The notes: generated by a model not told the origin, from the sequence alone. Shown: positions 30,542 to 41,520, counted from the stretch's first letter. The stretch is DNA of 64,000 nt from Apodemus sylvaticus (GCF_947179515.1 NC_067472.1:170675107-170739106), one strand, 5' to 3'. Translations and numbers: made by a program.

Positions 30542-30713
30542 TTTGCACAGAAAGAGAATCTGAGCCACCATTGGAGGGGTCACAGGGTCTTCATTATGAC
30601 GCCATCATGAACTTGAAAAACGGGAATGCCCAGTTCTGTTTCTATGACTGAATCTGTACTCTTTCACCCTGGTTAACACCGCCACCCGCCGATAGTAAAG
30701 ATGGTTCTCTCTC

Positions 30714-30902
30714 TTTTTTTTTTTTTTTGTTTTTTGTTTTTTTGTTTTTTTGTTTTTTTGTTTTTTCGAGACAGGGTTTCTCTGTGTAGTCCTGGCTGTC
30801 CTGGAACTCACTCTGTAGACCAGGCTGGCCTCCAACTCAGAAATCTACCTGCCTCTGCCTCCCAGAGTGCTGGGATTACAGGAGTGTGCCACCACACCCG
30901 GC
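30714..30902 (-). mobile_element. B1 SINE (mouse type) with T-rich tail complement
   Basis: Minus orientation: a (GTTTTTT)n tail at 30714-30766, then 'cgagacagggtttctctgtg', 'ccaggctggcctccaactca', 'gctgggattacaggagtgtg', ending 'caccacacccggc'. Full length, low divergence. Confidence 0.93.
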
Positions 30903-30931
30903 TCAAAGATGGTTCTCTTATGGTGAAAGCT

Positions 30932-30932
30932 T

Positions 30933-30965
<33 letters not shown>

Positions 30966-30982
30966 ACGCGTGTGTGTATGCG

Positions 30983-31013
<31 letters not shown>

Positions 31014-31014
31014 T
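30932..31014. repeat. (TG)n microsatellite
   Basis: About 80 bp of TG with two short GCACGCG / ATGCG interruptions. Confidence 0.95.
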
Positions 31015-31016
31015 TT

Positions 31017-31190
31017 AAAGACTTATTTATTTTATGTGAGTACACTGTAACTGTCATCATGCACACCAGAAGAGGGCATCAGATCCTATTACAGATAGTT
31101 GTGAGCCACCACGTGGTTGTTGGGAATTGAACTCAGGACCTCTGGAAGAGCAGTCAGTGCTCTTAACCGCCTGCCATCTCTCCAGACCAG
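31017..31190 (-). mobile_element. B2 SINE
   Basis: Minus orientation: 'aagacttatttattttatgt', 'accagaagagggcatcagat', 'gttgtgagccaccacgtggt', 'gaactcaggacctctggaag', 'gccatctctccaga'. Near full length. Confidence 0.9.
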
Positions 31191-31547
31191 TTTCTATATT
31201 CTATATTTCCCAGCCTGCTTCTTACAGTTCAGCTATTTCTGCTGTTGTTTTAATCAAACAGCAGTCTGAGACTGGCCAGGAGGTTTTGAGCTGCTCTTGT
31301 AAAGACCACACATCTGCCAGCAATGTGTCCCCACACTTCTGTGCATGGCATTATCTATCTTTAGAGGGCTGAGCCCAGGGGCATATGACAGCTTTGCCAT
31401 ATTTTTATTTCGTGTCTAGCCCCCTTTGACCCCTGCAGATGGAGGGAGGGAGGGTGTGGAGAAAGGGTGGAGACAGATACAGAGAGACTTGGCAGTAAAG
31501 GAGATCAGAGGCAAGAAAGTCAGAAATAATGAAAAAGTCATCTCCAT

Positions 31548-31735
31548 TGTCTTAGGGTTTCTCTGTGGTGATAAAGACCTTGGCCCAAAGCAACTGGAGG
31601 AGAAAAAGGTTTATTTAACCTTACAACTTTCAGGTCACATTTCACCACTGAGGGAAGTTTCAGGTTGGAACCTGGAGGCAGGAGCTGAAGCTGAGGCCAG
31701 GGGAAGCCATCAAGTGTGTCCCTCCATGGCCTCGG
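31548..31735 (-). mobile_element. MaLR (MT-type) LTR, terminal part
   Basis: Minus orientation: 'tgtcttagggtttctctgtg' matches the complement of the LTR end. 'aggtttatttaaccttac' (complement of the AATAAA region) and 'ggaggcaggagctgaagctg' follow. The 5' half of the LTR is not recognisable. Confidence 0.65.
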
Positions 31736-33089
31736 CTGTGTGTGCTCCCGCAAGGCCTTTGGAGCCTAGAAGATGTCAAGGCCCAGCAATGTGACTCTGA
31801 GCTTCTCTGTCACAGGGACGTAGGTTCTGCTTTGATCTGATGGTGACTGTGCCCTGGTCCTTCCCTCCTGGAATAAGAAAGTATGTAACTTGTTTTGACT
31901 TGACTGGAGCCCCCAGTATAGCACTACTTTCCAGATTGATTAAATCCACAGTGGTGGGGACAGCACTTTGTCCTTACTAGGATAAATCATTTCTCCGGCT
32001 TGCCTCTTCTACCAGTAAATACCTCCGCCAACATGAACATCCAGGTACTCAGTTACAGAATGCCTTATCCCCCCTCAAGGCACTCCATGTAGCATCGCTT
32101 CTGACCCAGAGGACCCTCGTCACAGCTAAGGAAACGTGGCAGCGGGCTCGTGCTCATGGAGTCCGCTGGTCTTACCATGTCCCACACCAGCTAAGACAGC
32201 AGCTGGGTGGCAATAGCCTGGAGGGCCCGGGCGAGCTTCTCTGGAAGGCTGGGTTCTTGTCCGATGTATGGTGCTGTTTCTCCCAGAGCCAGGATTTATG
32301 GGTCTAGGAGCCGAGATGTGGAGAGGGAAATGATTTTCTTAGTGCTGCTAGTGACTGACCAGGAAAGTTCTGCTTCCTGTTCTCACAACCTTACACTCTG
32401 CAGGCTTAGAGGTTTTGGTTTCAGAAGAAGTAACGTTTCTGGGGACACTGCACACAGCTCATTGCAATGGAAGTTAAGAGCTTCTTCCTGGCTGTTTTGA
32501 GGTCCTGATGCTCTTGAGCCAAAGGTCTAAGAAAGGTGTGTAACAATATTAGCAGAAGTGATATGTCCAGGCTACCAGGGGAAACCAGGCTGCTTCCCCA
32601 TTACGGAGAAAAGAAAGAACATGTCTGGAGGGTGGAGGGGATCGTTCAGGGTGCTGCTTAGTGTTTCTATGTTCTGTGATTTAGGTCAGTGAGAAAGTAC
32701 AACGACTCAATCCAGGCAGGGCGATAAATGATCCAGACCCGTCAGGAATGGAGATACGGGTCACCCCTCCACGAAAGGAAACAGAGACTGCTGAAGGTCA
32801 AGGGGATACAGAAGGGGTAAATACAGGAAGGTAGTTATAAACACCAGGTAAGACCACGTGGCTAGGGACAGAGACCGGGACTGTAACTAGAAGGTTTTGC
32901 GTTATTTGGAAGGAAGATGCATGTGTATACAGTAACACGTGTATACATGGGATTTTATTTAATGTGGCATCAGTTGAAATAATACTAGAGGTTAAATGTT
33001 ATAAACCTCTGATGTCTTATTTAGATTATGAGACCTTAGACATTCCTCAAAGTATGTTGCTATACAAGCTCTTTGGATACCGAGTGGAA
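31736..33089. other. Intergenic sequence, nothing recognised
   Basis: No exon seen; short frames lack any recognisable domain. Confidence 0.35.
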
Positions 33090-33450
33090 AAAAGACACAA
33101 AAGGAAGGGCCTGGCTTCTAGGTGTGGTGGAGGGGGTTACTGTAGATAAAAGCCAGAGGCAGAGACATCTGGGGGAGTTCAGGGACCCTAAGCCGTGTGA
33201 GGAGAGGAGAGAAGAGGGAAGAGAGCAAAACCAGGCAACAGCCAAGATGGCAAAAGGTTAAAGAAAGGGGTGAGTAACCAAAATGTCTGGATTACATAGA
33301 GAAGAGTCTCTGGGGGAAGAGCTGCCCATTCCCCGGGCTGGAGCATTATGGGTAGAGGGCGGGGTGTGCCAGCCCCACCCCCTAACAGGTAGAGACTGAG
33401 GGATGCTGGGAGAACCTCAGGGCCAGGGCCACTTTGATGTGTTAAGTAGG
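33090..33450. repeat. Unnamed dispersed repeat, copy A
   Basis: Shares, in order, 'aatgtctggatta-ata', 'agagtctctggggg', 'gggcggggtgtgcca', 'gggatgctgggagaacct' and 'ttgatgtgttaagtaggcac' with copies at about 59228-59700 and 62586-63010 in the same orientation. Probably an old LTR or retroelement piece; family not recognised. Confidence 0.55.
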
Positions 33451-33499
33451 CACTTCAGCCGTTTGTCCTGGGGTTGACAATCCCTAACAGATCCCCAGG

Positions 33500-34060
33500 G
33501 ATTGAAGCCCTGGTCTCAGAGCCACTCACTGGAGCTGCGAGACTGATTGTGCTTTGGTGGGGTCCTTGGGATTCTTCTCTTTTGGAATGAGGACTCTCAC
33601 TTGGCGTCCTAGCAATGTATATACGACTTGCGTTGCTGCTGTGGACGCCAGTGTGAAGCCGGGAGAGTGGAGCCTGTGAAGGAGGCGGACTACAGTCGCC
33701 TCACGCAACAGCCAGCTTTATTCAGAGCATCAGACAGTCCCTGCTTTGAGGGTTAAGCGAGGTGGTGTGAACAAAGGTCGCATGCGCTTAGGCTGTAGAG
33801 AGGGCAAGCTGTGCTGGGAGGCATCATCTGAGTAATAACAGTGAGATGACCTGAAGCAAACCCAGTCCTTACTTCACCGGGGAGAGGCAGGACTGCGCAG
33901 CCGTAGAGCAACCCGGGCGTGGGAGGAACAGCGGTTACCGAGACGCTTGTCTTTGTCTTGGAGTTTTCTTAGACGCTCTCGGAATTCTCCCCCAAACAGC
34001 TTCATTCATGGGCCATGTTCATGCAGCTTGCTTTGATATTCATATGAGTTTAAGATATAT
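33500..34060 (-). mobile_element. Probable LTR fragment (unassigned family)
   Basis: On the minus strand it contains a polyadenylation-like core 'gctctgaataaagctggctg' (complement at about 33708-33727) followed by 'ttgcgtgaggcgactg'. A related core lies on the plus strand at 36072-36141. Such a core is typical of the R region of rodent endogenous retrovirus LTRs. Boundaries are uncertain. Confidence 0.45.
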
Positions 34061-34139
34061 TTTAAGGGTTGAGATTTTTAAGAATTTGTGGGGTGGGGTG
34101 GCGTTTTAAAGTAGGACCACATTTATCGTATGAAATGGA

Positions 34140-34365
34140 CATGAGACGCCAAGGAGCAAGCCAGTAAGCAGCACCCTTCCACGGCGTCTGCATCAGCTCC
34201 TGCCCACCAGGTCCCTGCCCTGCTTGAATTATTGTCCTGAATTCCTTTTATGATGGATTGTGATGTGGACGTCCAAATGAAATCAATCCTTTCCTTCCCA
34301 AGTTGCCTATGGTCTTGGTGTTTAATCACAGTGATAGAAACTCTAATGAAAACAAACATGGACCA
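34140..34365 (+). mobile_element. MaLR (MT/ORR1-type) LTR, 3' part
   Basis: 'caaggagcaagccagtaagc', 'cttccacggcgtctgcatca', 'gctcctgcc', 'aaatgaaatcaatcctttcc' and 'tagaaactctaatgaaaac' follow the order of the LTRs at 45.9-47.9 kb. The 5' half is missing. Confidence 0.7.
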
Positions 34366-35149
34366 AGTACCATCGCCGCCGCCACTGTCATCATCAGCAC
34401 CATCACCATCCCCGCCTCATTCTCTCCTCTCATCCAATGCTTGTTTTGTATAGGCACTGCTCTAGGCTCTTCATCGTGTTATCTGATTTAATCTTCTCAC
34501 GGGTGGGGACTATTGCTACCCCTTCTATGGAGATTAGAAGGAGGCAGGCGATGCTGGGCCACGTGGGAATTCTCTGGCTCGCTGCCCCGTGTGCTCCCAC
34601 TGTGCTGCACTGCCCCCTTGTGGCGACAGGTGGACACACAGGGATGGAGGAGATGAACTGGAGATTTCCCTGGGCCAGTTTCTCCAGGACCCAGCAAGCA
34701 ATCCTGCTCAGGCCGGGAACCCAGGTGGGCTGTTTTCACTCCAGCGTGAATCTTCTCCTTTGTGTCCAGGTCCTGACCTTGGGTCTGTCAGAGAGAACGA
34801 GAAGGGCTCAGTGTGAGCTGGGGCTTGGCTTTGCTCATTGAGCCAATGGCTGTATCTGGGTGCTGTGTGAGGTTCCCATGGGTATGTCTAGCAACGTTTT
34901 GGACACATCGGAGTACAGCAGCGGGCAGCTTCAGTCCCTGCTGGCTTTGCTGGGGGATTTGGAGTTCTCTTTTGGCAGATGCTCAGTCTCTGACCCCTGT
35001 GCACTTGTGGGTGCGTGCAAGGACCCTGCTCTGACCACTGCCACCAGAATGGACCACCTTACAGCGTCCAGCAGCTCCGTTCATCTTTATTTTCCCCTCT
35101 CTTCATTCCTTCCCGTCCTTCCCTCCCTCCCCTTTTCGTTTGTTTGTTT
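34366..35149. other. Intergenic sequence, nothing recognised
   Basis: A (GCC/ATC)-rich trinucleotide patch at 34373-34420. The longest frame (134 residues, 34437-34841) shows no domain and no repeat of codon bias that would support a gene. Confidence 0.35.
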
Positions 35150-35285
35150 GCTGTTTTCTGAGAAAGGGTTTCACAGCACCCAGGCTGGCCCCCTGCTGTG
35201 TCGTTGAGGATGACCTTAAACTCCCAATCCTCTGCCCCCACTTGCCACATGCCAGGGTGACAAGCATGAGCCACCACACCTGGTT
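35150..35285 (-). mobile_element. B1-like SINE, old
   Basis: Minus orientation: 'gagaaagggtttcacagcac', 'gatgaccttaaactcccaat', 'gacaagcatgagccaccaca'. Confidence 0.65.
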
Positions 35286-35855
35286 TATGCAGCTCTGGGT
35301 ACAGAACCCAAGGCTTCACGCGTGCTGGGCAAGCACGTTACCAATGAGCCAAGCCCGAGTCCAGCAAATGCTCGAAAACATTTTTTAACTCAGTCAGGTA
35401 AGTGGTTGCCAAAGAGCATAAGGACACACTTGCCCCTCTGCGTTCACATCAAAAGCTGGGCTCAGCAGCGAGTCCTGCAATGCCAGGGCCAGGAGGCCTG
35501 GGCAGGCATTTCCAGGGCTGTGATGTTTAGCCACCCGAGGTGAATGGACAAGCCCAGGTTCACTGAGAGACCCTGTCTCACAAACAGGTGAGGTGTTGTC
35601 AGAACACGGTCCAAGGATGCAGTTGTGTGAGGTGAATTCTGAGTGCTTGTGAGAAAACTCCGAGAACACAGGACACAGAATTATTCCCAGAATGTGTTTT
35701 TACAGCCTTCCTGGGTGTTGCGGGTGGGAGTGAGTTTACTTCAGGTTATTTATTACAACTGGATACTGTTATTTGTTTACGTGTCTCTGGGCAGAACATG
35801 TTTTTGCCAAGTGCAGCTTGTCCACCAAGTGTATGGTGCCCTTATGATCACACAT

Positions 35856-36042
35856 TAAAAAAAATATTTATTTTATGTATGTGAATACACTGTCGCTATT
35901 GCTTTCTTCAGACACACCAGAAGAGGGCATTGGATTCCACTACAGATGGTTGTGAGCCACTGTGTGGTTGCTGGGAATTGAACTCATGACCTCTGGAAGA
36001 GCAGTCAGTGCTCTTAACCGCTGAGCCATCTCTGCATCCCAT
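35856..36042 (-). mobile_element. B2 SINE with visible target-site duplication
   Basis: Minus orientation: 'aaaaaatatttattttatgt', 'accagaagagggcattggat', 'ggttgtgagccactgtgtgg', 'ttaaccgctgagccatctct'. It is flanked by 'atgatcacacatt' on the left and 'atgattgcacatt' on the right, a ~13-bp duplication with two mismatches. Confidence 0.9.
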
Positions 36043-36071
36043 GATTGCACATTTTACTCATGTGACTCGAT

Positions 36072-36141
36072 TTAACCCTCAGAGTATAAATTGTCTGATG
36101 CTCTGAATAAAGTTGGCCATTGCATGAGACTTTAGTCTGCC
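36072..36141 (+). mobile_element. LTR core fragment related to 33.7 kb
   Basis: 'ttaaccctcagagtataaat', 'tgtctgatgctctgaataaa', 'gttggccattgcatgagact'. It is an imperfect inverted copy of 33683-33756. Probably an ERV LTR R region split by the B2 to its left. Confidence 0.5.
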
Positions 36142-36318
36142 TCATTTATGAGCCCCATTCTTCCAAGTCCCATCATCTCTGGAGCAGTAAACAGAGAGTG
36201 AGGAACACACCTTCTGTTGACTTCTGGCCTCCACACTTGAATGCATACATGAACACACATACACAAACATGTGCAAGCACATACACGATTTTGAGGTTTT
36301 AACTATATGTATGTGTGT

Positions 36319-36642
36319 GTGGTGGTTTGACTATGCTTGGCCCAGGGAGTGGCACTATTAGGAGGTGTGGCCTTGTTGGAAGAACTGTGTCACTGTGGGG
36401 TGGACTTTGAGACCCTCCTCCTAGCTGCCCATAGTCCCTCCTGGCTGCAGTCAGATCAAGATGCAGAACTCTCAGCCCCTTCTATAGCACCATGTCTGCC
36501 TGGACGCTGCCCTGCTTCCTGCCATGATGATAATGGACTGAACCTCTGAACCCTTCAGCCAGCTCCAATTAACTGTTGTCCTTGTAAGAGTTGCCTTGGT
36601 CATGGTGTCTTTTCTCAGCAACAAACACCCTAACTGAGACAA
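36319..36642 (+). mobile_element. Rodent LTR-like interspersed repeat, second copy
   Basis: 'tggtttgactatgcttggcc', 'gggagtggcactattaggag', 'actttgagaccctcctccta', 'gtcatggtgtcttttctcag', 'accctaactgagaca'. Same family and orientation as 29098-29406, somewhat better preserved. Confidence 0.65.
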
Positions 36643-36645
36643 TTT

Positions 36646-36828
36646 GTGTGTGCGCATACCTGAAGGAGTCCATGGAGCCAGAAGAGAGCATTTGGCCCCC
36701 TGCAGCTATAATGCGGCTATAAATGGTTGTGACGCCTCCTGACATGGGCTTTGGGAACTAAACTTAAGTACTCAGCTAGAGTACTACATGTTCTTAACCA
36801 CTGAACCATCTCTCCAGATTCCTCCCCA
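36646..36828 (-). mobile_element. B3-like SINE
   Basis: Minus orientation: 'gagccagaagagagcatttg', 'tgctataaatggttgtgacg'-like centre, 'ctgaaccatctctccagatt' at the promoter end. Confidence 0.7.
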
Positions 36829-36834
36829 CAGTTT

Positions 36835-36965
36835 GTTTTGATATAGAGTTTCACCATGTATCTCTGGCTGTCCTAGAATTTGCTACATAGACCAGGCTAG
36901 CCCTGAAGTATAGAAATCCTCCTGCTCCCCGAGTGCTAGGATTAAGGGGCTGCACCATCATACTA
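36835..36965 (-). mobile_element. B1-like SINE, old
   Basis: Minus orientation: 'gatatagagtttcaccatgt', 'gaccaggctagccctgaagt', 'gagtgctaggattaaggggc'. Confidence 0.7.
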
Positions 36966-37417
36966 GCGATGACTCTCTTATTTCTCTTACACTGCTTGCA
37001 TCCTCTGCGCAAATGGGCCTTGAAGTGGAAACTCATGGTTTCTTTAGAAAGTCAGTTGTGTTGGACGGTGTTTTGGCTGAAGCAGACACAGGTGAAAGGA
37101 TGTTCTGCTAAAGCAATCTTGTGGAAGGACACATGATGATGGATTCTTTACTAACGACATGCATACATTGGTTTGCCTTACATTGAGTAGTTGAGCTCCT
37201 TTGGTTGTGACTCCATAGAGAAAAATGCAGCAAAAAAACTTCTGGTGGTGTTCTGGCTGCTTCTTGAAGCCTCTGTGGACTCGAGCCGATTGGCAGAGTG
37301 ATGTCAGTTGATACAGACTCATGTGGAGTTTTGCTAAGACAGACTTACGGACTGAAGCAAGACCCATAGAAGACACGTGAGGTTTGCAGGGACTACAAAT
37401 GGACTCGACAGATGATG
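36966..37417. other. Intergenic sequence, nothing recognised
   Basis: Unique sequence, no feature supported. Confidence 0.35.
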
Positions 37418-37775
37418 ACAGGGTGGGTGGGGTGGGTGGGTGTGGGTAGGGGTGGGTGGGTGTGGGTAGGGGTGGGTGGGTGTGGGTAGGTGTGGGTAGG
37501 GATGGGTGGGTGTGGGTAGGGGTGGGTGGGTGTGGGTAGGTGTGGGTAGGGGTGGGTGGGTGTGGGCAGGGGTGGGTGGGTGTGGGTAGGGGTGGGTGGG
37601 TGTGGGTAGGGGTGGGTGGGTGTGGGTGGGTGTGGGTAGGGGTGGGTGGGTGTGGGTAGGGGTGGGTGGGTGTGGGTAGGGGTGGGTGGGTGTGGGTGGG
37701 TGTGGGTAGGGGTGGGTGGGTGTGGGTAGAGGGGGGTGTGGTGGGTGTGGTGGGTGGGTGTGGGTAGAGGGGGGT
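37418..37775. repeat. G-rich 20-bp minisatellite (GTGGGTAGGGGTGGGTGGGT type)
   Basis: About 350 bp of a 20-bp unit made of GGGT, GGGTAG and GGGGTG blocks, with some 10- and 14-bp variant units. G runs of 3-4 are spaced by 1-3 bases throughout, all on the plus strand. It is not a TTAGGG array. The PTHPYPHPPTP minus-strand frame (168 residues) is an artefact. Confidence 0.96.
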
Positions 37776-38488
37776 GGGCGTGGGGCTTGCACGGCTAGCT
37801 TTATAATGCTTCTTGGTCTCGAATCTTCACGGATCTTCACTTCATTGAGAGAGGCATGGCAGGAAAGTTATCCTGGTCCCTCCCGGTAATGCGTGGCAAT
37901 TCAGTGAAGGCCTGGCTGTTTCTGCCACCACTGCTGTGTGTTTGCTGTCCTGACACTAGTGGACTGGACTTCTGGTATATTTGTAAAGAGTTTGCGAGTA
38001 GATAGAGCTACCACAGCTGAATCCTGTAAACTGAACTGCTGATGTCCTGACAACCCAGATGGGATTTACTCCAAAAACTGATTTCTAAACAGGTCCACTT
38101 CCCTGTATCCTAATAACCTTCCTTTTCCACTACCTCTGGTCCACCGACCAAAAGGGGGCTTAAAGCATTAGAATACCATTATTAAAAATAGGGCTAAAAA
38201 ATTTAAACTTACAGGGCCTTCTACTTCTGTGTCTGATAGATCCATTACATATATATATAATTGATACATTTATAAATTGATATTTATAATTATATATTAT
38301 ACCTTGATCTATAATAATGAATACATTTTATATATCCATTCTAGATTCTACGTGTGATAGACAGCGGGGGGGGGGGGGGGGGATAGTTCTCTGTCTAAAT
38401 CTGACTCTAGCCTGTTCTGTATCACATTCAATTCTATTCATTCCACTATAAATAACATAGTTTTGTACTTTAGGGATGATTAAAACCA
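37776..38488. other. Intergenic sequence with AT-rich block and poly-G run
   Basis: AT-rich at 38240-38335 and a 17-base G run at 38366-38382. Nothing else recognised. Confidence 0.5.
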
Positions 38489-38493
38489 CTGTG

Positions 38494-38524
<31 letters not shown>

Positions 38525-38545
38525 TGTGTGTGTGTGTGTGTGTAC
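38489..38545. repeat. (TG)n microsatellite
   Basis: Two (TG)n blocks split by a single GG. Confidence 0.95.
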
Positions 38546-39379
38546 ATACATATAGAATATTGTTAGGTCATATGCTAGTCCCTTCAAGTCTAGCGTAGCA
38601 GCCTGCAGTATCTGGCCTTCCTCTCTGCCTGAGTGGACAGACCCCTGCTGGGCAGCGTAAACTCACTGCCAAGTCTCAGCTAAAGTAAACCCAAATCCCA
38701 GATAGAAGCTGACATCCACCCCATTCGCCTCTCCACCCAATCACCCTTTTCTCTCCCCCATCTAAGCCCAGATTGCCTAGCAGACAGCAATGGTGACAGC
38801 GGAGGACAAACAGGCTTTCTCCTGTCCCTGTCCCTGTAGTCTCTGGCTGAGTTATCTCCCAATGCCCCTGGGGCACGTACCCAGCGGCTAGCACCCAGCC
38901 TAACATCGTAAGCTCACATTACAGCAGTCCATCATAGAACTCAGGCCGACCCTTGGTTGCCCAGGAGAAGCCACAGTGAGTGCATTTCCTGCTGGCTCAG
39001 TTTCCTGTGGTGGGAACGATGCCTGAGAAATCAGAAGAAAGGCTCCATTCTTCCGTCTGCCCAGGGCTCAGAGCCTGCCTCTGAAATCTGCTGCTCTCCT
39101 GCCACATCTGTGTCTGCTATTTAACAAGGGTGCCACGTTTTCTCAGTCTAGCCATCTACGGACAGACGCACTGACTGACTGCACAACCAGGCTATCGGAC
39201 AGAACAGCAAACACAGATCTCTGTTGCACACTGACTTAGAATCCTCAGCGTGCTACCCGGACATGCAGTCGGCCATGCTGGTAGCTCTGTTCTAACCAGA
39301 GACACCGTCCATAGAGAGACTGGTGACTCTGCTGATCCTTTAGAGAGAACCATTACAGAATATTACAGCTCTTTTGTAT
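38546..39379. other. Intergenic sequence, nothing recognised
   Basis: Unique-looking; no exon or clear repeat. Confidence 0.35.
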
Positions 39380-40679
39380 GACTCAGTTTATTCAAATGGC
39401 GAAAGCTTATAGAGAGCAAAGACGGGGAAGCTGGACAAATATCACCACGAACCTGAGCAGACCTTAGGAGCTTACAAATCCCGATTATCAAATATATCTT
39501 ATTTATTAAACTTATGTTGTTAATGACCTAATTTTTCCTAGCAGCTTGGTGTTACACAGTTAGCAAAGACATAAGAAGTTAGACACACATCTTAGACCAG
39601 CTTTTGTTAATCCAAAGGGACATTATAACCTTAAAACCTTGTCATCAGGTACAGTATTGTTTAAGCCAGACTTGGATCACATATCTAGTATGTAGTAGCA
39701 AATATTACCTTGAATTTTTATCATCATAGAAAAGTTCATAGCAATGCAAACTATTGGAGACTTGTGGCTGTTTCCAAGTCTAAAAGGACATACAATGACA
39801 AGCGGAGAGCTCATTAGAACTAAGAAGTTTTACGATTGCCTCTTTATGTCATGTGGTCACCTTAGATGGTGAAGTCACATTGCATGTACTCTTTAGCCTT
39901 AGTTAAGATGGTTGCCAGAGGGGGCTGGAGAGATGGCTCAGAGGTTAAGAGCACTGTCTGCTCTCCCAGAGGTCCTCACCATCTGTAATGAGATCTGGTG
40001 CCCTCTTCTGGCCTGCAGGTGTACATGCAGGCAGAAAGCTGTATACATAATAAATGTCTTTTTTTTTTTAAAAGATGATTGCTAGCTATGTAGCTGCTTA
40101 CATCTGAGGAGGTCACCAACCAATATGGAGAAGAGCCACATGGTTGCTATTTAAAAACATCTATTTTTCATATATATGGAAAATTCGTATTAGGAAAAAT
40201 ATATATTAAGAAATTAAATATAAATATTTAAATGAGTTTGAATCTGTGTTACATACATGCACATGTATCGGGTTCGAGTTACAAATGCATTCACACACAT
40301 ATATTTTAAACAAGAGTTGGATCACGTATATGAATCATGTATAGATTTTAATTGTAAGACTTTTGCTACAAGTTTAAAGCCAAAACTTTGTACAGATTTT
40401 GTAGCTCTTTTTAAAACAATACCCAATGAATTTACAAATCCTGAGATAAGAGTTTATGAGTAATCTTAAGAGATTTTTGTTTTTGAGAGCAGAGCCCAGA
40501 GAAGTCATAGAGATAAAAGATTTTTAAGAGTGGGAGGTAGGACTTTGGAGATAAGAGACTTTGGGATCGTTTATTTATGTGGCCGGAGAAGTTGTTACAA
40601 TTTGTGAGAGTTTGGAAATCAAGTGCACCACTGTTTCGGGCCTTGGCTTGTACAGAGACCATGCTGTGGTAATGAAATC
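39380..40679. other. AT-rich unclassified block with a B2 insertion
   Basis: Composition changes sharply from the flanks: low GC, with many short purine-T motifs such as 'agagatttttgtttttgaga'. A B2 SINE (39919-40072) sits inside it. Together with the CpG-rich patch to its right, it resembles an internal piece of a retroelement, but no coding domain is visible and the family is unknown to me. Confidence 0.4.
39919..40072 (+). mobile_element. B2 SINE, internally deleted
   Basis: 'gggggctggagagatggctc', 'ggttaagagcactgtctgct', 'ctcccagaggtcc', then 'ggtgccctcttctggcctgc' and a T/A-rich tail. The middle (cccagcaaccacatggtgg segment) is missing. Confidence 0.85.
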
Positions 40680-40935
40680 TGAATCTGTGGAGGAAGACAG
40701 AGAGGGAGTCAAAAGCGGAACACGGAGCAGGTGTGTTCCTGTAAGCTCCGAGAGGGAGGCCAGGGCTGAAGCGGGGACTGCAGGCTGGAGCCGGAGGCAG
40801 CCAGGAGAGAGCAGGAGAGAAGGCAGCCGGGCGGGGCGGGCGCCGAAGGCTGCGGGAGCGGGAGAGGCACGCAGGTGCCCACGCGGAGGGCACAGCCCGC
40901 CAGAGGGAAGCAGCAGCTGAGAGTTTGAAATCAGA
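40680..40935. other. CpG-rich patch
   Basis: By eye roughly a dozen CpG in about 115 bp (40790-40905), in a genome where CpG is otherwise rare. The 119-residue plus-strand frame across it (40561-40920) is arginine/glycine-rich with no known domain. It is better explained by composition than by a gene. Confidence 0.5.
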
Positions 40936-41009
40936 TTCGTAAGAGATCCTCACTTTAGGGGCGTTAGATCAGCAGCTTGGCTCAGAGCCAACACTGCAGG
41001 GATGAACAG

Positions 41010-41106
41010 GTGTGTGTGTGTGTACGCGCGCGCGGGGGGGGGGGGGTTGGGAGAATGGGGGTGATAGGGGGTGGGGGTAGGGTGGGGGTGGGAGGGGGTG
41101 GGGTTG
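41010..41106. repeat. (TG)/(CG) run and G-rich tract
   Basis: A short (TG)n, an alternating CGCGCGCG stretch, a run of about 13 G, then a G-rich region with many GGGGGTG blocks. Confidence 0.9.
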
Positions 41107-41258
41107 TACATGCTGCAGCTGGCTAGCTTTTGTGCTTCCCTGCCCCCTTGCCAGGTCCAGCCCCCACTTTGCAACAAACTTACAGATCCACCAGCCTTAA
41201 GGTAAAGATAGGACATTTACACAGTGTTGAGGGAGACCAGACAAAAACTAAACAGGAA

Positions 41259-41455
41259 GCCGGGAGGTGGTGGCGCATGCCTGTAATCCCAGCACCCTGG
41301 GAGTCAGAGGCAGGTGGATTTCTGAGTTTGAGACCAGCCTGTCTACAGAATGAGTTCCAGGACAGTCAGGGCTACACAAAGAAACCCTGTCTCAAAAACA
41401 CAACAAAACAAAACCAAAAAACCAAAAACAACAACAACAACAAAAAACTAAATAG
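41259..41455 (+). mobile_element. B1 SINE with target-site duplication
   Basis: 'gccgggaggtggtggcgcat', 'gtaatcccagcaccctggga', 'gatttctgagtttgagacca', 'accctgtctcaaaaac' and a long (CAAAA)/(CAA) tail. It is flanked by 'aaaaactaaacagg' and 'aaaaactaaatagg' (one mismatch), a likely insertion duplication. Confidence 0.92.
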
Positions 41456-41465
41456 GGCTTGTAGC

Positions 41466-41520
41466 AAAGAGAGAGAGAGAGAAGAAAGAAAGAAAAAGAA
41501 AGAAAGAAGGAAGGAAGGAA
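41466..41520. repeat. (GA)n(GAAA)n(GGAA)n microsatellite
   Basis: GA repeats pass into GAAA then GGAA repeats. Confidence 0.9.

Noticed and set aside
34437..34841. 134-residue plus-strand frame
   Set aside because: No domain, no repeat explanation, but also no splice sites, poly(A) or codon pattern supporting a gene; consistent with chance in GC-rich DNA.
37418..37775. Interstitial telomeric repeat
   Set aside because: Blocks are GGGTAGGGG and GGGTGTGGG, without TTAGGG units; unit length is 20 bp.
37334..37840. 168-residue proline/histidine-rich minus-strand frame
   Set aside because: Translation of the G-rich 20-bp minisatellite.
40561..40920. 119-residue arginine/glycine-rich frame in the CpG-rich patch
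   Set aside because: No domain, no splice or poly(A) context, and amino-acid bias is what GC-rich sequence gives by chance.
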